DNA of 19,734 nt from Betaproteobacteria bacterium (GTDB lineage: Bacteria; Pseudomonadota; Gammaproteobacteria; Burkholderiales; Burkholderiaceae). Shown piece after piece: positions 1 to 7,656 of this stretch. Made by a program: the position numbers and the translations under genes. The first letter of the stretch is position 1, and the number at the start of each line of letters is the position of its first letter. Below the pieces are notes generated by a model that saw only the letters and a list, made by a program, of their open reading frames with translations, was not told the origin of the DNA and did no database searches. Location of the stretch: assembly GCA_018969885.1 (NCBI GenBank), contig JAGWXN010000025.1:1-19734 (forward strand). The letters run 5' to 3'.

Positions 1-161
1 AGCTCGGAGCCCCGACCTGCGATGTCGGTGTAGAGGCTGGACATATCGGACAGCACGCCGATCTTGATCACACCATCGGAAATCTGTGCCTGAGCACCGG
101 GCCAGGCAAGCGCCACTGCGGCCGCAACGACCGAGCTTTGCAGAATCTTTCGAATAGTCAT
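1..161 (-). CDS. Liv-type ABC transporter periplasmic substrate-binding protein (3' part outside window)
   Basis: Only the first 53 codons are inside the window; the reading frame runs off the left edge. The protein starts at the ATG complementary to 159-161, preceded by a strong AAGGAGA ribosome binding site 7 nt upstream. It begins with a classic Sec signal peptide: basic MTIRK, a hydrophobic Ala/Val core, and a probable cleavage after GAQA near residue 25. The mature start reads DGVIKIGVLSDMSS, the typical beginning of LivJ/LivK family binding proteins of the periplasmic-binding-protein type I fold. It lies 48 nt downstream of livF on the same strand, so it is probably the binding component of the same transporter. 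The ligand cannot be told from this fragment; the family binds branched-chain amino acids, amides, urea or aromatic acids. Confidence 0.85.
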   Translation of the reverse strand, partial: MTIRKILQSSVVAAAVALAWPGAQAQISDGVIKIGVLSDMSSLYTDIAGRGSE

Positions 162-209
162 GCGATGTCTCCTTGTTATGAATGGATGAAAAAAGAGGGG
201 CTGTCGGGA

Positions 210-915
210 TCAGACACCCAGGTAGGTTTTTAGGGTCTCGGCATTCGCCTCGAGCTCCCCCGAAGCGAAGGTCTCGACGACACGCCCGTGCTCGATGATG
301 TAGAACCGATCGGCAAGCGGTGCTGCGAAGCGGAAGTTCTGCTCCACCATCACCGTGGTGAAGCCTTTGTCGCGCAGCATGCGGATGGCGCGGCCCAGCG
401 CCTGCACGATGACCGGCGCCAGACCCTCGGAGATTTCGTCAAGCAGCAGCAGATTGGCGCCCGTGCGCAGGATGCGAGCCACCGACAGCATCTGCTGCTC
501 GCCACCCGAGAGTCGGGTGCCCGGGCTTGCCCGCCGCTCTTTCAGGTTCGGAAAAAGGGCATAGATCTCATCGACTGACATGCCGCCCTGTGCGATGACG
601 GGCGGCAGCAGAAGATTTTCCTCGCACGACAGACTGGCGAAGATGCCACGCTCTTCCGGGCAGTAACCGATTCCCAGGCGCGCGACCGAATGAGGTGGCA
701 TGGCCACCGTTTCGGTGCCGTTCACGGTGATGGAGCCCGTGCGACGGCCAACCAGCCCCAGGATGGATTTGAGCGTGGTGGTTCGGCCGGCACCGTTTCG
801 GCCGAGCAGTGTGACCACCTCGCCCTGATTCACATGCAGGTCGATGCCGTGCAGGATGTGCGACTCGCCGTACCAGGCATGGACGTCGGTCAGCCGAAGC
901 AGTTCGCGCCCGGTC

Positions 916-923
<8 letters not shown>
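210..923 (-). CDS. livF: Branched-chain-amino-acid-type ABC transporter ATPase LivF
   Basis: A 237-residue cytoplasmic ATPase that would energise uptake through a LivH/LivM-type permease not seen here. Visible motifs are the Walker A region GRNGAGRTT (41-49), the signature LSGGEQQ (138-144), Walker B LLLLDE (158-163), the LivF-typical EGLAP, and VEQN with Gln in place of the H-loop His, which is normal for LivF. Two deviations stand out. The Walker A Lys is Arg47 (codon CGA), and the Pro after the Walker B Glu is Ile164. The ATG at 921-923 was chosen over a longer open frame because it overlaps the end of livG by 8 nt (ATGGCTGA), a normal coupling arrangement, and because the protein then has family length. 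Identity as LivF is secure; the substrate is unknown. Confidence 0.93.
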
Positions 924-1707
<784 letters not shown>

Positions 1708-1827
1708 TGCGGGTGTTGATGCGTGACAAAAGGTTTACAACCGAGAACCCTACACCAAACCCCGGCGGTCTGGCAGCTTCCGCAATGCTTGACGGGGCTT
1801 ATTCGGGAAAGCCTGGGCTGCCTGGGC

Positions 1828-2829
1828 TCAGTCTGCCTTGATGCCGATGTCGCGAACCAGTTTGGTCCAGCGCTCGACGTCGCGGCGCACCAGTGCCCGC
1901 TCGGCGCCTGCATCCAGCGAGAGCGGTTTGCCACCGGCTTTGGTGAAGGCCTCGCGAAGTTCGCTGTCGGCGATCACCGCCGCCAGCTCCCGGCGCAGCC
2001 TTTCCTGGACGTCGACTGGGGTTTTCGCAGGCGCGAAATAGCCAAACCAGGATTCGAGATCAAGCGAAACACCGCTCTCGATGAAGGTGGGAACCTCGGG
2101 GTGTAGCGCGCTTCGGTCGGCCCCTGAGGTGGCGAGCGGCTTGACTGCCCCCGCCGTGATCTGGGTGCGCGCGGTGGACGATAAATCGATGAACACGTCG
2201 ACCCGGCCACCGATCAGGTCAGGGTAGACCGCCTGGGCGCCCTTGTAGGGCACATGCACCACCTTCACCCCGGCCAGATGCCAAAGCGCGGCGGCGAGCA
2301 CATGCTGACCTGAGCCGTTGCCGGCTGAGGCATAAGTGAGTTTGTCGGGGTTTGTACGCGCATACGCAATCAGTTCGCGTAATGACCCGAACGGCAGGTC
2401 GCGCCGGGCGACGAGGGTGTAGCCGTAACTGACCGCGAGTCCCACCGACTCGAAGTCGCGCAGGCTGTCGTAGGAGAGCTTCTGGTAAAGCCCCATGTTC
2501 AGCGCGATATTGGAGACCGATCCCATGAGGAGCGTGTAGCCGTCGGGGGTGGCGCGTGCGGCTGCATCGGTGCCAACCAGCGTGCCCGAGCCTGGCCGGT
2601 TTTCCACCACTACACTTTGTCCAAGGCGACGTGACAGCCGCTCGGCGAGCTGCCGGGCGACGAAATCAAAGCCGCCGCCAGGGGGCTGCGGCACGATCAC
2701 GCGGAGCGCCCGATTGGGAAAATCGGACTGGGCACGCGCATTCAGCGGCGCGCCCAGGGCCGCTGCACCGGCAAGCGCAGCCATCTGCGCGAGGGTCGCG
2801 CGACGTTGGGCGACAGTGATTGAGGTCAT
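1828..2829 (-). CDS. Bug/TctC family tripartite tricarboxylate transporter substrate-binding protein
   Basis: A 333-residue exported binding protein. It has an N-terminal signal with a twin-arginine-like start (QRRATLAQ, residues 8-15), a hydrophobic Ala-rich core and a probable cleavage after NARA at residue 33. The mature protein opens with FPNRALRVIVPQPPGGGFD, the beta-strand/loop that in Bug proteins contacts the carboxylate of the ligand. Other family marks are VVENRPGSG, DGYTLLMGS, LTYASAGNGSG, HVPYKGAQA, LIGGRVDV, PLATSG and EVPTF. Bug proteins bind carboxylic acids, amino acids, nicotinate and similar small ligands in the periplasm. No TctA/TctB membrane subunits occur in the window, which is usual for Burkholderiales with many orphan Bug genes. 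A GAAGGA ribosome binding site lies about 9 nt before the ATG. The specific ligand is unknown. Confidence 0.93.
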   Translation of the reverse strand: MTSITVAQRRATLAQMAALAGAAALGAPLNARAQSDFPNRALRVIVPQPPGGGFDFVARQLAERLSRRLGQSVVVENRPGSGTLVGTDAAARATPDGYTLLMGSVSNIALNMGLYQKLSYDSLRDFESVGLAVSYGYTLVARRDLPFGSLRELIAYARTNPDKLTYASAGNGSGQHVLAAALWHLAGVKVVHVPYKGAQAVYPDLIGGRVDVFIDLSSTARTQITAGAVKPLATSGADRSALHPEVPTFIESGVSLDLESWFGYFAPAKTPVDVQERLRRELAAVIADSELREAFTKAGGKPLSLDAGAERALVRRDVERWTKLVRDIGIKAD

Positions 2830-2889
2830 GAGCCGGGGTCCTTCACGTGAAGCGGTAAAACCAGTGAGGCTGAGGGCGCCGTCGGACAG

Positions 2890-2912
2890 GGCGAGCCTTC
2901 CGGGGGCTCGCC
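2890..2912 (-). terminator. Hairpin between SnoaL-like gene and Bug gene (possible weak terminator or processing site)
   Basis: A perfect 8-bp inverted repeat, GGCGAGCC / GGCTCGCC, with a 7-nt loop lies just past the stop codon of the SnoaL-like gene. No T-run follows on the minus strand, so it does not look like a standard intrinsic terminator. It may act with Rho or as an RNA stability element within an operon. Confidence 0.35.
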
Positions 2913-2928
2913 AGGTCTGCGCCAGACG

Positions 2929-3546
2929 TTAACGCTCGAGCGGCCCGCCCGCGAGCCACCGGCCTGCGCGCGCATACAACGCCTGAACAGCATCGCCTTT
3001 CAGCATCGGCATGTCCATCTTGACCTTGTAGCCGATCCGGGTCTGGATGTAGGCGAGATGGCGATAGCCCTCGGGGAAGGTGGCGAGCAGCGCCTGATCG
3101 AGTTGCAGCACGGCGGTGGGATCGAGCGGGTCGATGCGGTCCTTTTCATAGATCGGCTGACGGTGCAGGAGTTTCCATTGCCCGTCGTGCTTTTCAACGA
3201 AGTCATGAAAGCGGCCGGTGCACACCACATCACAGAGCACCGGGCCATTGTTGCCTTCGACCATGCCGCGCTGCGAGATCGTCATCTTGGTTTGTGCGAT
3301 GGCCCGATCGCCCTCCACCTGAATCGCCGAGCCGCCCAGGAAATGCAGGATGCTCACCCCCTTCGCCCAGCCTTCCTGCGTCACCCGGATGAAGTCTTTG
3401 TAGGGCCCCTGAAACCAGGTCGCCATCATCATCCCATCGGGATGCCAGACGGTGGCAAAGCGCTCCCAGTCGCCGGCGTCGCGCCAGACGGCCCAACGCT
3501 CGACCATGCGCCGGATCAGCAGTTCGTCATGCAATGTGTCAGTCAT
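2929..3546 (-). CDS. SnoaL-like / NTF2-fold family protein
   Basis: A 205-residue soluble protein of the SnoaL-like, NTF2-fold superfamily (cone-shaped alpha+beta barrel). The start of the fold is visible as an N-terminal helix followed by a Trp-rich segment, RMVERWAVWRDAGDWERFA (about 12-30), then the WHPDG turn and later GRFHDFVEKHDGQWKLLHRQ, which is typical strand-turn-strand sequence of polyketide-cyclase/dehydratase-like members. Members include ketosteroid-isomerase-like enzymes and aromatic-degradation accessory proteins; the actual reaction cannot be assigned. A longer open frame exists, but the ATG at 3544-3546 has a GGAG ribosome binding site about 8 nt upstream and sits 13 nt past the upstream Bug gene. 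The neighbours suggest a role in degrading an imported organic acid or aromatic acid. Confidence 0.8.
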   Translation of the reverse strand: MTDTLHDELLIRRMVERWAVWRDAGDWERFATVWHPDGMMMATWFQGPYKDFIRVTQEGWAKGVSILHFLGGSAIQVEGDRAIAQTKMTISQRGMVEGNNGPVLCDVVCTGRFHDFVEKHDGQWKLLHRQPIYEKDRIDPLDPTAVLQLDQALLATFPEGYRHLAYIQTRIGYKVKMDMPMLKGDAVQALYARAGRWLAGGPLER

Positions 3547-3559
3547 CCTGTACTCCGGC

Positions 3560-4531
3560 TCACTGGCCCTTGAGGTTGGCAGCCTTGGCGATCTGCGCTG
3601 CGGATTCCATTTCGGCGCGGATGAAGGCGTTGAAGTCGGCGATCGACATGGGGAGCGGATCAGCACCGGCACGCGCCATGCGCTCGCGTACGTCGGTGCT
3701 GGCGAGCGCCTTGCGCGCTTCCTCATTCAGTTTCTGCTGCACGGCGGCCGGCACCCCCGCGGGCGCGATCATGCCCACCCAGAACACATACGATGAATCG
3801 GCCAGTCCCGCCTCGACCGTGGTGGGCACATCAGGCAGCGCAGGCGCGCGGCTCGGCGTGCTGACCGCGAGCGCCTGGAGCTTACCCTCGCGGATCATGG
3901 CGATCGAGGAAGCCAGCGGCGCGAAGAACCAGTCGATGCGGCCGCCGATGATCTCGGTGAGCGCCTCGGGCGTGCCCTTGAAAGGCACATGAACCGCGTC
4001 GATCCCGGCGCGGAGCTTGAACTTCTCGGCGTTGAGATGCGTGGCGCTGCCGGTGCCCGCCGACGCATAGTTAAGCGCGCCCGGCTTGGCCTTGGCTGCT
4101 GCGATCGCATCGTTGACGGTCTTCCAGCCGCGTGCGGGGGAGACGATCATCACGTTTGGAAGCGACGCAAGCGCGGTGATGCCGGTGAGGTCCTTCAGCG
4201 TGTCGTAGGACAGATTGGGATAGATGGCCGGGTTCAGGGCATGACCTGAGGAGTGAATGAGCAGCAGATGGCCATCGGCCTCGCCCTTGGCCACCTGGGC
4301 GGCTGCGATCGTGCCGCCGGCACCGGGTCGGTTTTCGACCACCACCGGCTGACCCAGGCTCTTGCTCATTGCCTCGCCCACGGTGCGCGCGATGATGTCG
4401 GTGCCGCTCCCGGCAGTAAAGGGCACCATGAAGCGGATGGGTTTGGAGGGGAACTGCGCCTGCGCGGATACGCTGGCCACCATGAACGCGCCAGCGAGCG
4501 CGGCGAGCAGTCGTGAACACGAGCGATGCAT
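3560..4531 (-). CDS. Second Bug/TctC family tripartite tricarboxylate transporter substrate-binding protein
   Basis: A 323-residue periplasmic binding protein with a short Sec signal peptide and a probable cleavage near SAQA (residues 22-25). The mature part starts FPSKPIRFMVPFTAGSGTD and shows the Bug family marks VVENRPGAGG, DGHLLLIHSSG, LNYASAGTGSATH, HVPFKGTPEA, IIGGRIDWFF and DVPTTVEAG. It differs clearly from the other Bug protein in the window (the ligand-loop residues are FTAGSGTD here, QPPGGGFD there), so the two should bind different ligands. The start has a strong AGGAGA ribosome binding site. It lies 15 nt downstream of the dehydrogenase gene and 13 nt upstream of the SnoaL-like gene, so the three genes are almost certainly one transcript. 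The substrate is unknown. Confidence 0.93.
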   Translation of the reverse strand: MHRSCSRLLAALAGAFMVASVSAQAQFPSKPIRFMVPFTAGSGTDIIARTVGEAMSKSLGQPVVVENRPGAGGTIAAAQVAKGEADGHLLLIHSSGHALNPAIYPNLSYDTLKDLTGITALASLPNVMIVSPARGWKTVNDAIAAAKAKPGALNYASAGTGSATHLNAEKFKLRAGIDAVHVPFKGTPEALTEIIGGRIDWFFAPLASSIAMIREGKLQALAVSTPSRAPALPDVPTTVEAGLADSSYVFWVGMIAPAGVPAAVQQKLNEEARKALASTDVRERMARAGADPLPMSIADFNAFIRAEMESAAQIAKAANLKGQ

Positions 4532-4546
4532 GACTATCTCCTAGGA

Positions 4547-5470
4547 TTATTTCTGGAGCCCGTCGCTCACCGCGACATTCTCGGGCTTGATCTCGAGGCC
4601 TGCGTCGCTCGCGATTTCCTTCAGCAGAATCGCGAAGTCAACGTCATCGTAGCCACGGCCCACCAGTCGTGCGACGGATTCACGCGTTGCTGCGGCGGCC
4701 GGCATCGCAACGCCGTTGGCCTTGGCCGCGCCCATCCCCAGATCCATGTCCTTTAGCAGCAGCTTCGGCGTGAAGGTGACCTGTTCGAAAGTGAGGTTGG
4801 TGAGCACCGGCGACTTGTAGCGGGTGTACATCGATCCCAGTACCGAGTCATTGATGCTCTCGAGAAACACATGGCGGGGAATGCCCGCTTTCTCAGCCAG
4901 CACGGTGATCTCGCAGAGGCTCTGGATGACCACGCCAAACATGGTGTTGTGAGCAATCTTCCAGACCCGGGCGAGTTCGCCCTCGCCCACCCACATGAGC
5001 TTACGACCGAGGGCCGAGAGCCAGGGTGCGGCTTCGTCATATAGAGCCTTCGGGCCGGAGGCCACGATCAGGAGCTTGCCTGCTTTGGCCACCTTGGCGT
5101 TCCCGGAAACCGGGGCGCTCAGATAGGCCACACCCAGGGCTTCCAGGCGCGCGCGGATATCGGCCGAGCCTTCCTGCGAGATGGATGAACTGTCGATCAC
5201 GACGCGGGGCTTGCGCGCGCCGGTGACCAGACCGCCGTCGCCGAACAGCACCTCGATCAGATCATCGGTGGTCGATACCATGGTGAAGACCGCGTCACAG
5301 TCAACCAGGTCGAGCTTGTTCTCGACCACGGTTGCGCCATAGTCAGCCAGATGCTGGGCCTTTGAGGCCGTGCGGTTCCAGACGCTTACGCGGTGGCCCG
5401 CCTTCAGCAGAAGCGCCACCATCGCTTCGCCCATGCGGCCCAGGCCGATCCAGCCAATCGAATTGCTCAT
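4547..5470 (-). CDS. NAD(P)-dependent beta-hydroxyacid dehydrogenase (3-hydroxyisobutyrate dehydrogenase family)
   Basis: A 307-residue cytoplasmic oxidoreductase of the 3-hydroxyisobutyrate / tartronate-semialdehyde reductase / GLYR1 family. The N-terminal Rossmann domain has WIGLGRMG (G9, G11, G14). The WNRT loop (31-34) suggests an NADP-accepting Arg33. The substrate-binding motif SAPVSGN is at 118-124, and the catalytic Lys171 is in the KxxxN motif KIAHN (171-175). The all-alpha C-terminal domain carries the KDMDLGM segment at 240-246. It would oxidise or reduce a beta-hydroxy acid such as 3-hydroxyisobutyrate. Its position directly before a Bug receptor gene suggests it acts on the imported compound. 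The start ATG abuts a GGGGAC sequence; no better start is visible. Confidence 0.9.
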   Translation of the reverse strand: MSNSIGWIGLGRMGEAMVALLLKAGHRVSVWNRTASKAQHLADYGATVVENKLDLVDCDAVFTMVSTTDDLIEVLFGDGGLVTGARKPRVVIDSSSISQEGSADIRARLEALGVAYLSAPVSGNAKVAKAGKLLIVASGPKALYDEAAPWLSALGRKLMWVGEGELARVWKIAHNTMFGVVIQSLCEITVLAEKAGIPRHVFLESINDSVLGSMYTRYKSPVLTNLTFEQVTFTPKLLLKDMDLGMGAAKANGVAMPAAAATRESVARLVGRGYDDVDFAILLKEIASDAGLEIKPENVAVSDGLQK

Positions 5471-5503
5471 CAGAGTCCCCGAACAGGAAAAACCGCGAGT
5501 TTG

Positions 5504-5527
5504 CTTGAGTGGGCGGGCAGACTCAAG
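5504..5527 (-). terminator. Hairpin downstream of acetoacetate-CoA ligase gene
   Basis: A 7-bp inverted repeat, CTTGAGT / ACTCAAG, with a 10-nt loop lies 60 nt after the ligase stop codon on the minus strand. A TTTTT run follows about 10 nt later. A second imperfect GC-rich hairpin (GGCGC...GCGCC) lies between it and the stop codon. This could weakly terminate the ligase transcript before the dehydrogenase gene, but the T-run is not adjacent to the stem. Confidence 0.35.
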
Positions 5528-5586
5528 GCGCGGGGCGGGGCGCCGCTGGCTTGACGCAGCGCCGCAGACCTGACCGGGCCCGCGCG

Positions 5587-7647
5587 CTAGCCGGGCGGCG
5601 GGCTTGCGCGCGAGTCGGCAAAGCGCAGATACCAGTCGAGGCAGTCCGGGTTGGCGATGGCATCACGGTTGAAGACGCGTTCGGGGGATTCTCCGAGCAA
5701 CAGGCGCTTGATCGGCACCTCGAGCTTCTTGCCGGTGAGCGTTCTGGGGACGGCCTCGACCTGAAAGATGTCGTTGGGGACATGGCGCGGCGTGAGCGCC
5801 TGGCGAATGGCGAGCACGATCCGGGCGCGCAAGGCCTGATCGAGCATGACCCCAGCCCGCAACACCACAAAGAGTGGCATGTACGACTCGCGCCCCAGAT
5901 ACTCGAGGTCGACCACCAGGCTGTCGAGTACCTCGGGCAGGGCCTCGACCGCTGCGTAGAGCTCGCTCGTCCCCATGCGTACGCCGTGGCGATTGATGGT
6001 GGCGTCCGAGCGGCCGTAGACGATCGCGCCACCCCGCGGGGTGATCTCGATCCAGTCGCCGTGCCGCCAGACGCCCGGGTACATGTCGAAATAGCTGTCG
6101 CGATAGCGGCTCTGGTGCGCGTCGTCACCCCAGAAATAAAGCGGCATGGAGGGCATGGGCGTGGTGCACACCAGTTCGCCTACTTCGCCCACCACCGGTT
6201 GCCCCTGTGCGTTCCATGCAGCCACGGCCGCGCCCAGGCAGCGGGCCTGCATTTCGCCTGCGATCACCGGTTGTGTGCAGTCACCGGCGATGAAGGCACT
6301 GGAAAGATCGGTACCGCCTGAAATCGGCGCGATCCAGACCTCGGGCCCGAGTTCGGCCTGCAGCCAGCGATAGGCGTCGGCCGACAGCGGCGAGCCGGTC
6401 GATCCGACGGTTCGGAGGGTGTCACGCAGACGCTCGCCCGCGGGCCTGACCCCCGCTTTCATGCAGCCGGTGTGGAAAGCTGCGCCGGCACCAAAGAAGT
6501 GGAGGCCCAGGCGATCGGCGAATCGCCACAATGCGCCGGCATCGGGCCAACCCGGATTGCCGTCATAAAGGCAGATGGTGGCGCCCAGGAGGAGCGCGCT
6601 CACCTGGCAGTTCCACATGATCCATCCGGTGGTGGTGAACCAGTGAAAGCGCTCGCCGGCGCGAAGATCATTGTGAAGCGCCATGATCTTGAGCATTTCC
6701 AGCGTGACCCCGCCGTGCCCGTTGACGATCGGTTTGGGAAGGCCCGTGGTGCCCGATGAGTAGACGATCCAGAGCGGATGCTCGAACGGGACCGGGTCAA
6801 TCAGAAGCGGAGCTGGGTCGGCGATGGCGGCTGCCCAGGTGAGCGCCATCAGACCTGGCCGGGCGTTGTTGCGCGGCAGCCCGGAAGCGTCGCGAAGATC
6901 GCTGCCGGCCTCACGCGTGTCCGCTGGTCCGGGAACCGCGACAAAGAGCGTGAGGCTTGCAAGCGTGTCGATCAGCTGTGCGGTGACCTCGCATCGGTCG
7001 TGGATGCGCCCGCCGTAGCGGTATGTGCTCGCTGCAATCAGCGCTTTGGGGGTGATCTGCCGGAAGCGGTCGAGGATGCTTGCTGCGCCCATGTCGGGTG
7101 AGCACTGCGACCAGATGGCGCCGACCGCGGCGCATGCGAGAAAAGCAATCACGGACTCGGCCGCGTTGGGCAGAAGCGCCGCCACCCGATCGCCACGTGT
7201 GATGCCGTGGGCGCGCAGGGTGGCTGCGAGCGACGCGACTCGCGCTGCGAGCTCGGTCCAGGAAATTTCAACCTGGTCGCCTGCCTCATTACAGGCAATG
7301 ATTGCCGGCAATTCAGATGGCGCATGGCGCAGCGCCTGGGAGGCGAAGTTGAGGGTTGCGCCGGGGAACCAGACCGCGCCCGGCATCGTGGCCTCGGCGA
7401 GCGCTGGGCCATCGCCGCGCGTACCCGCGACATCGAAGTGGCGCCAGATCGAATCCCAGAAAGGTCCCAGGTGGGAGATTGACCAGTGCCAGAGCGCAGT
7501 GCTGTCGGGGAGGGAGAGCCCGAGCGTACGTTCGATGTCGTGCCGATAGGCGGTGATACGGGCTTGGCCCGCGCGCTCGGCGCTGGGGTGCCATAGGGGA
7601 GTGGGTGGGATGGCGCGGCCGGATCCGCGGGAGTCGGTCGGGTTCAT
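5587..7647 (-). CDS. Acetoacetate-CoA ligase (acetoacetyl-CoA synthetase)
   Basis: A 686-residue member of the ANL adenylate-forming superfamily that activates acetoacetate to acetoacetyl-CoA with ATP. Marks in order are an N-terminal ACS-type region (LWHWSISHLGPFWDSIWRHF, 52-71), the phosphate-binding loop YSSGTTGLPK (296-305), TTGWIMWN (339-346), the adenine-binding SGGTDLSS (443-450), HGDW (529-532), the hinge region YGRSDATINRHGVRMG (544-559), and TGKKLEVP with the probable catalytic Lys640. The pattern TGKKLEVPIKRLLLG and the total length are typical of acetoacetate-CoA ligase rather than acetyl-CoA synthetase. The start ATG lies only 9 nt after the stop of the CYTH-CHAD gene and has a poor ribosome binding site, so translation may be coupled. 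It probably serves ketone-body or polyhydroxybutyrate-derived acetoacetate use, or the end of the catabolic route of this gene block. Confidence 0.93.
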   Translation of the reverse strand: MNPTDSRGSGRAIPPTPLWHPSAERAGQARITAYRHDIERTLGLSLPDSTALWHWSISHLGPFWDSIWRHFDVAGTRGDGPALAEATMPGAVWFPGATLNFASQALRHAPSELPAIIACNEAGDQVEISWTELAARVASLAATLRAHGITRGDRVAALLPNAAESVIAFLACAAVGAIWSQCSPDMGAASILDRFRQITPKALIAASTYRYGGRIHDRCEVTAQLIDTLASLTLFVAVPGPADTREAGSDLRDASGLPRNNARPGLMALTWAAAIADPAPLLIDPVPFEHPLWIVYSSGTTGLPKPIVNGHGGVTLEMLKIMALHNDLRAGERFHWFTTTGWIMWNCQVSALLLGATICLYDGNPGWPDAGALWRFADRLGLHFFGAGAAFHTGCMKAGVRPAGERLRDTLRTVGSTGSPLSADAYRWLQAELGPEVWIAPISGGTDLSSAFIAGDCTQPVIAGEMQARCLGAAVAAWNAQGQPVVGEVGELVCTTPMPSMPLYFWGDDAHQSRYRDSYFDMYPGVWRHGDWIEITPRGGAIVYGRSDATINRHGVRMGTSELYAAVEALPEVLDSLVVDLEYLGRESYMPLFVVLRAGVMLDQALRARIVLAIRQALTPRHVPNDIFQVEAVPRTLTGKKLEVPIKRLLLGESPERVFNRDAIANPDCLDWYLRFADSRASPPPG

Positions 7648-7656
7648 GAACGATGA

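Noticed and set aside
1801..1827. Repeated CTGGGCTGCCTGGGCT after the first Bug gene as a terminator
   Set aside because: The repeats are direct rather than a clean inverted stem, and no T-run follows.
5509..6321. A 270-codon plus-strand open frame opposite the acetoacetate-CoA ligase
   Set aside because: It lies within the antisense of conserved ligase motifs and has no domain or ribosome binding site of its own.
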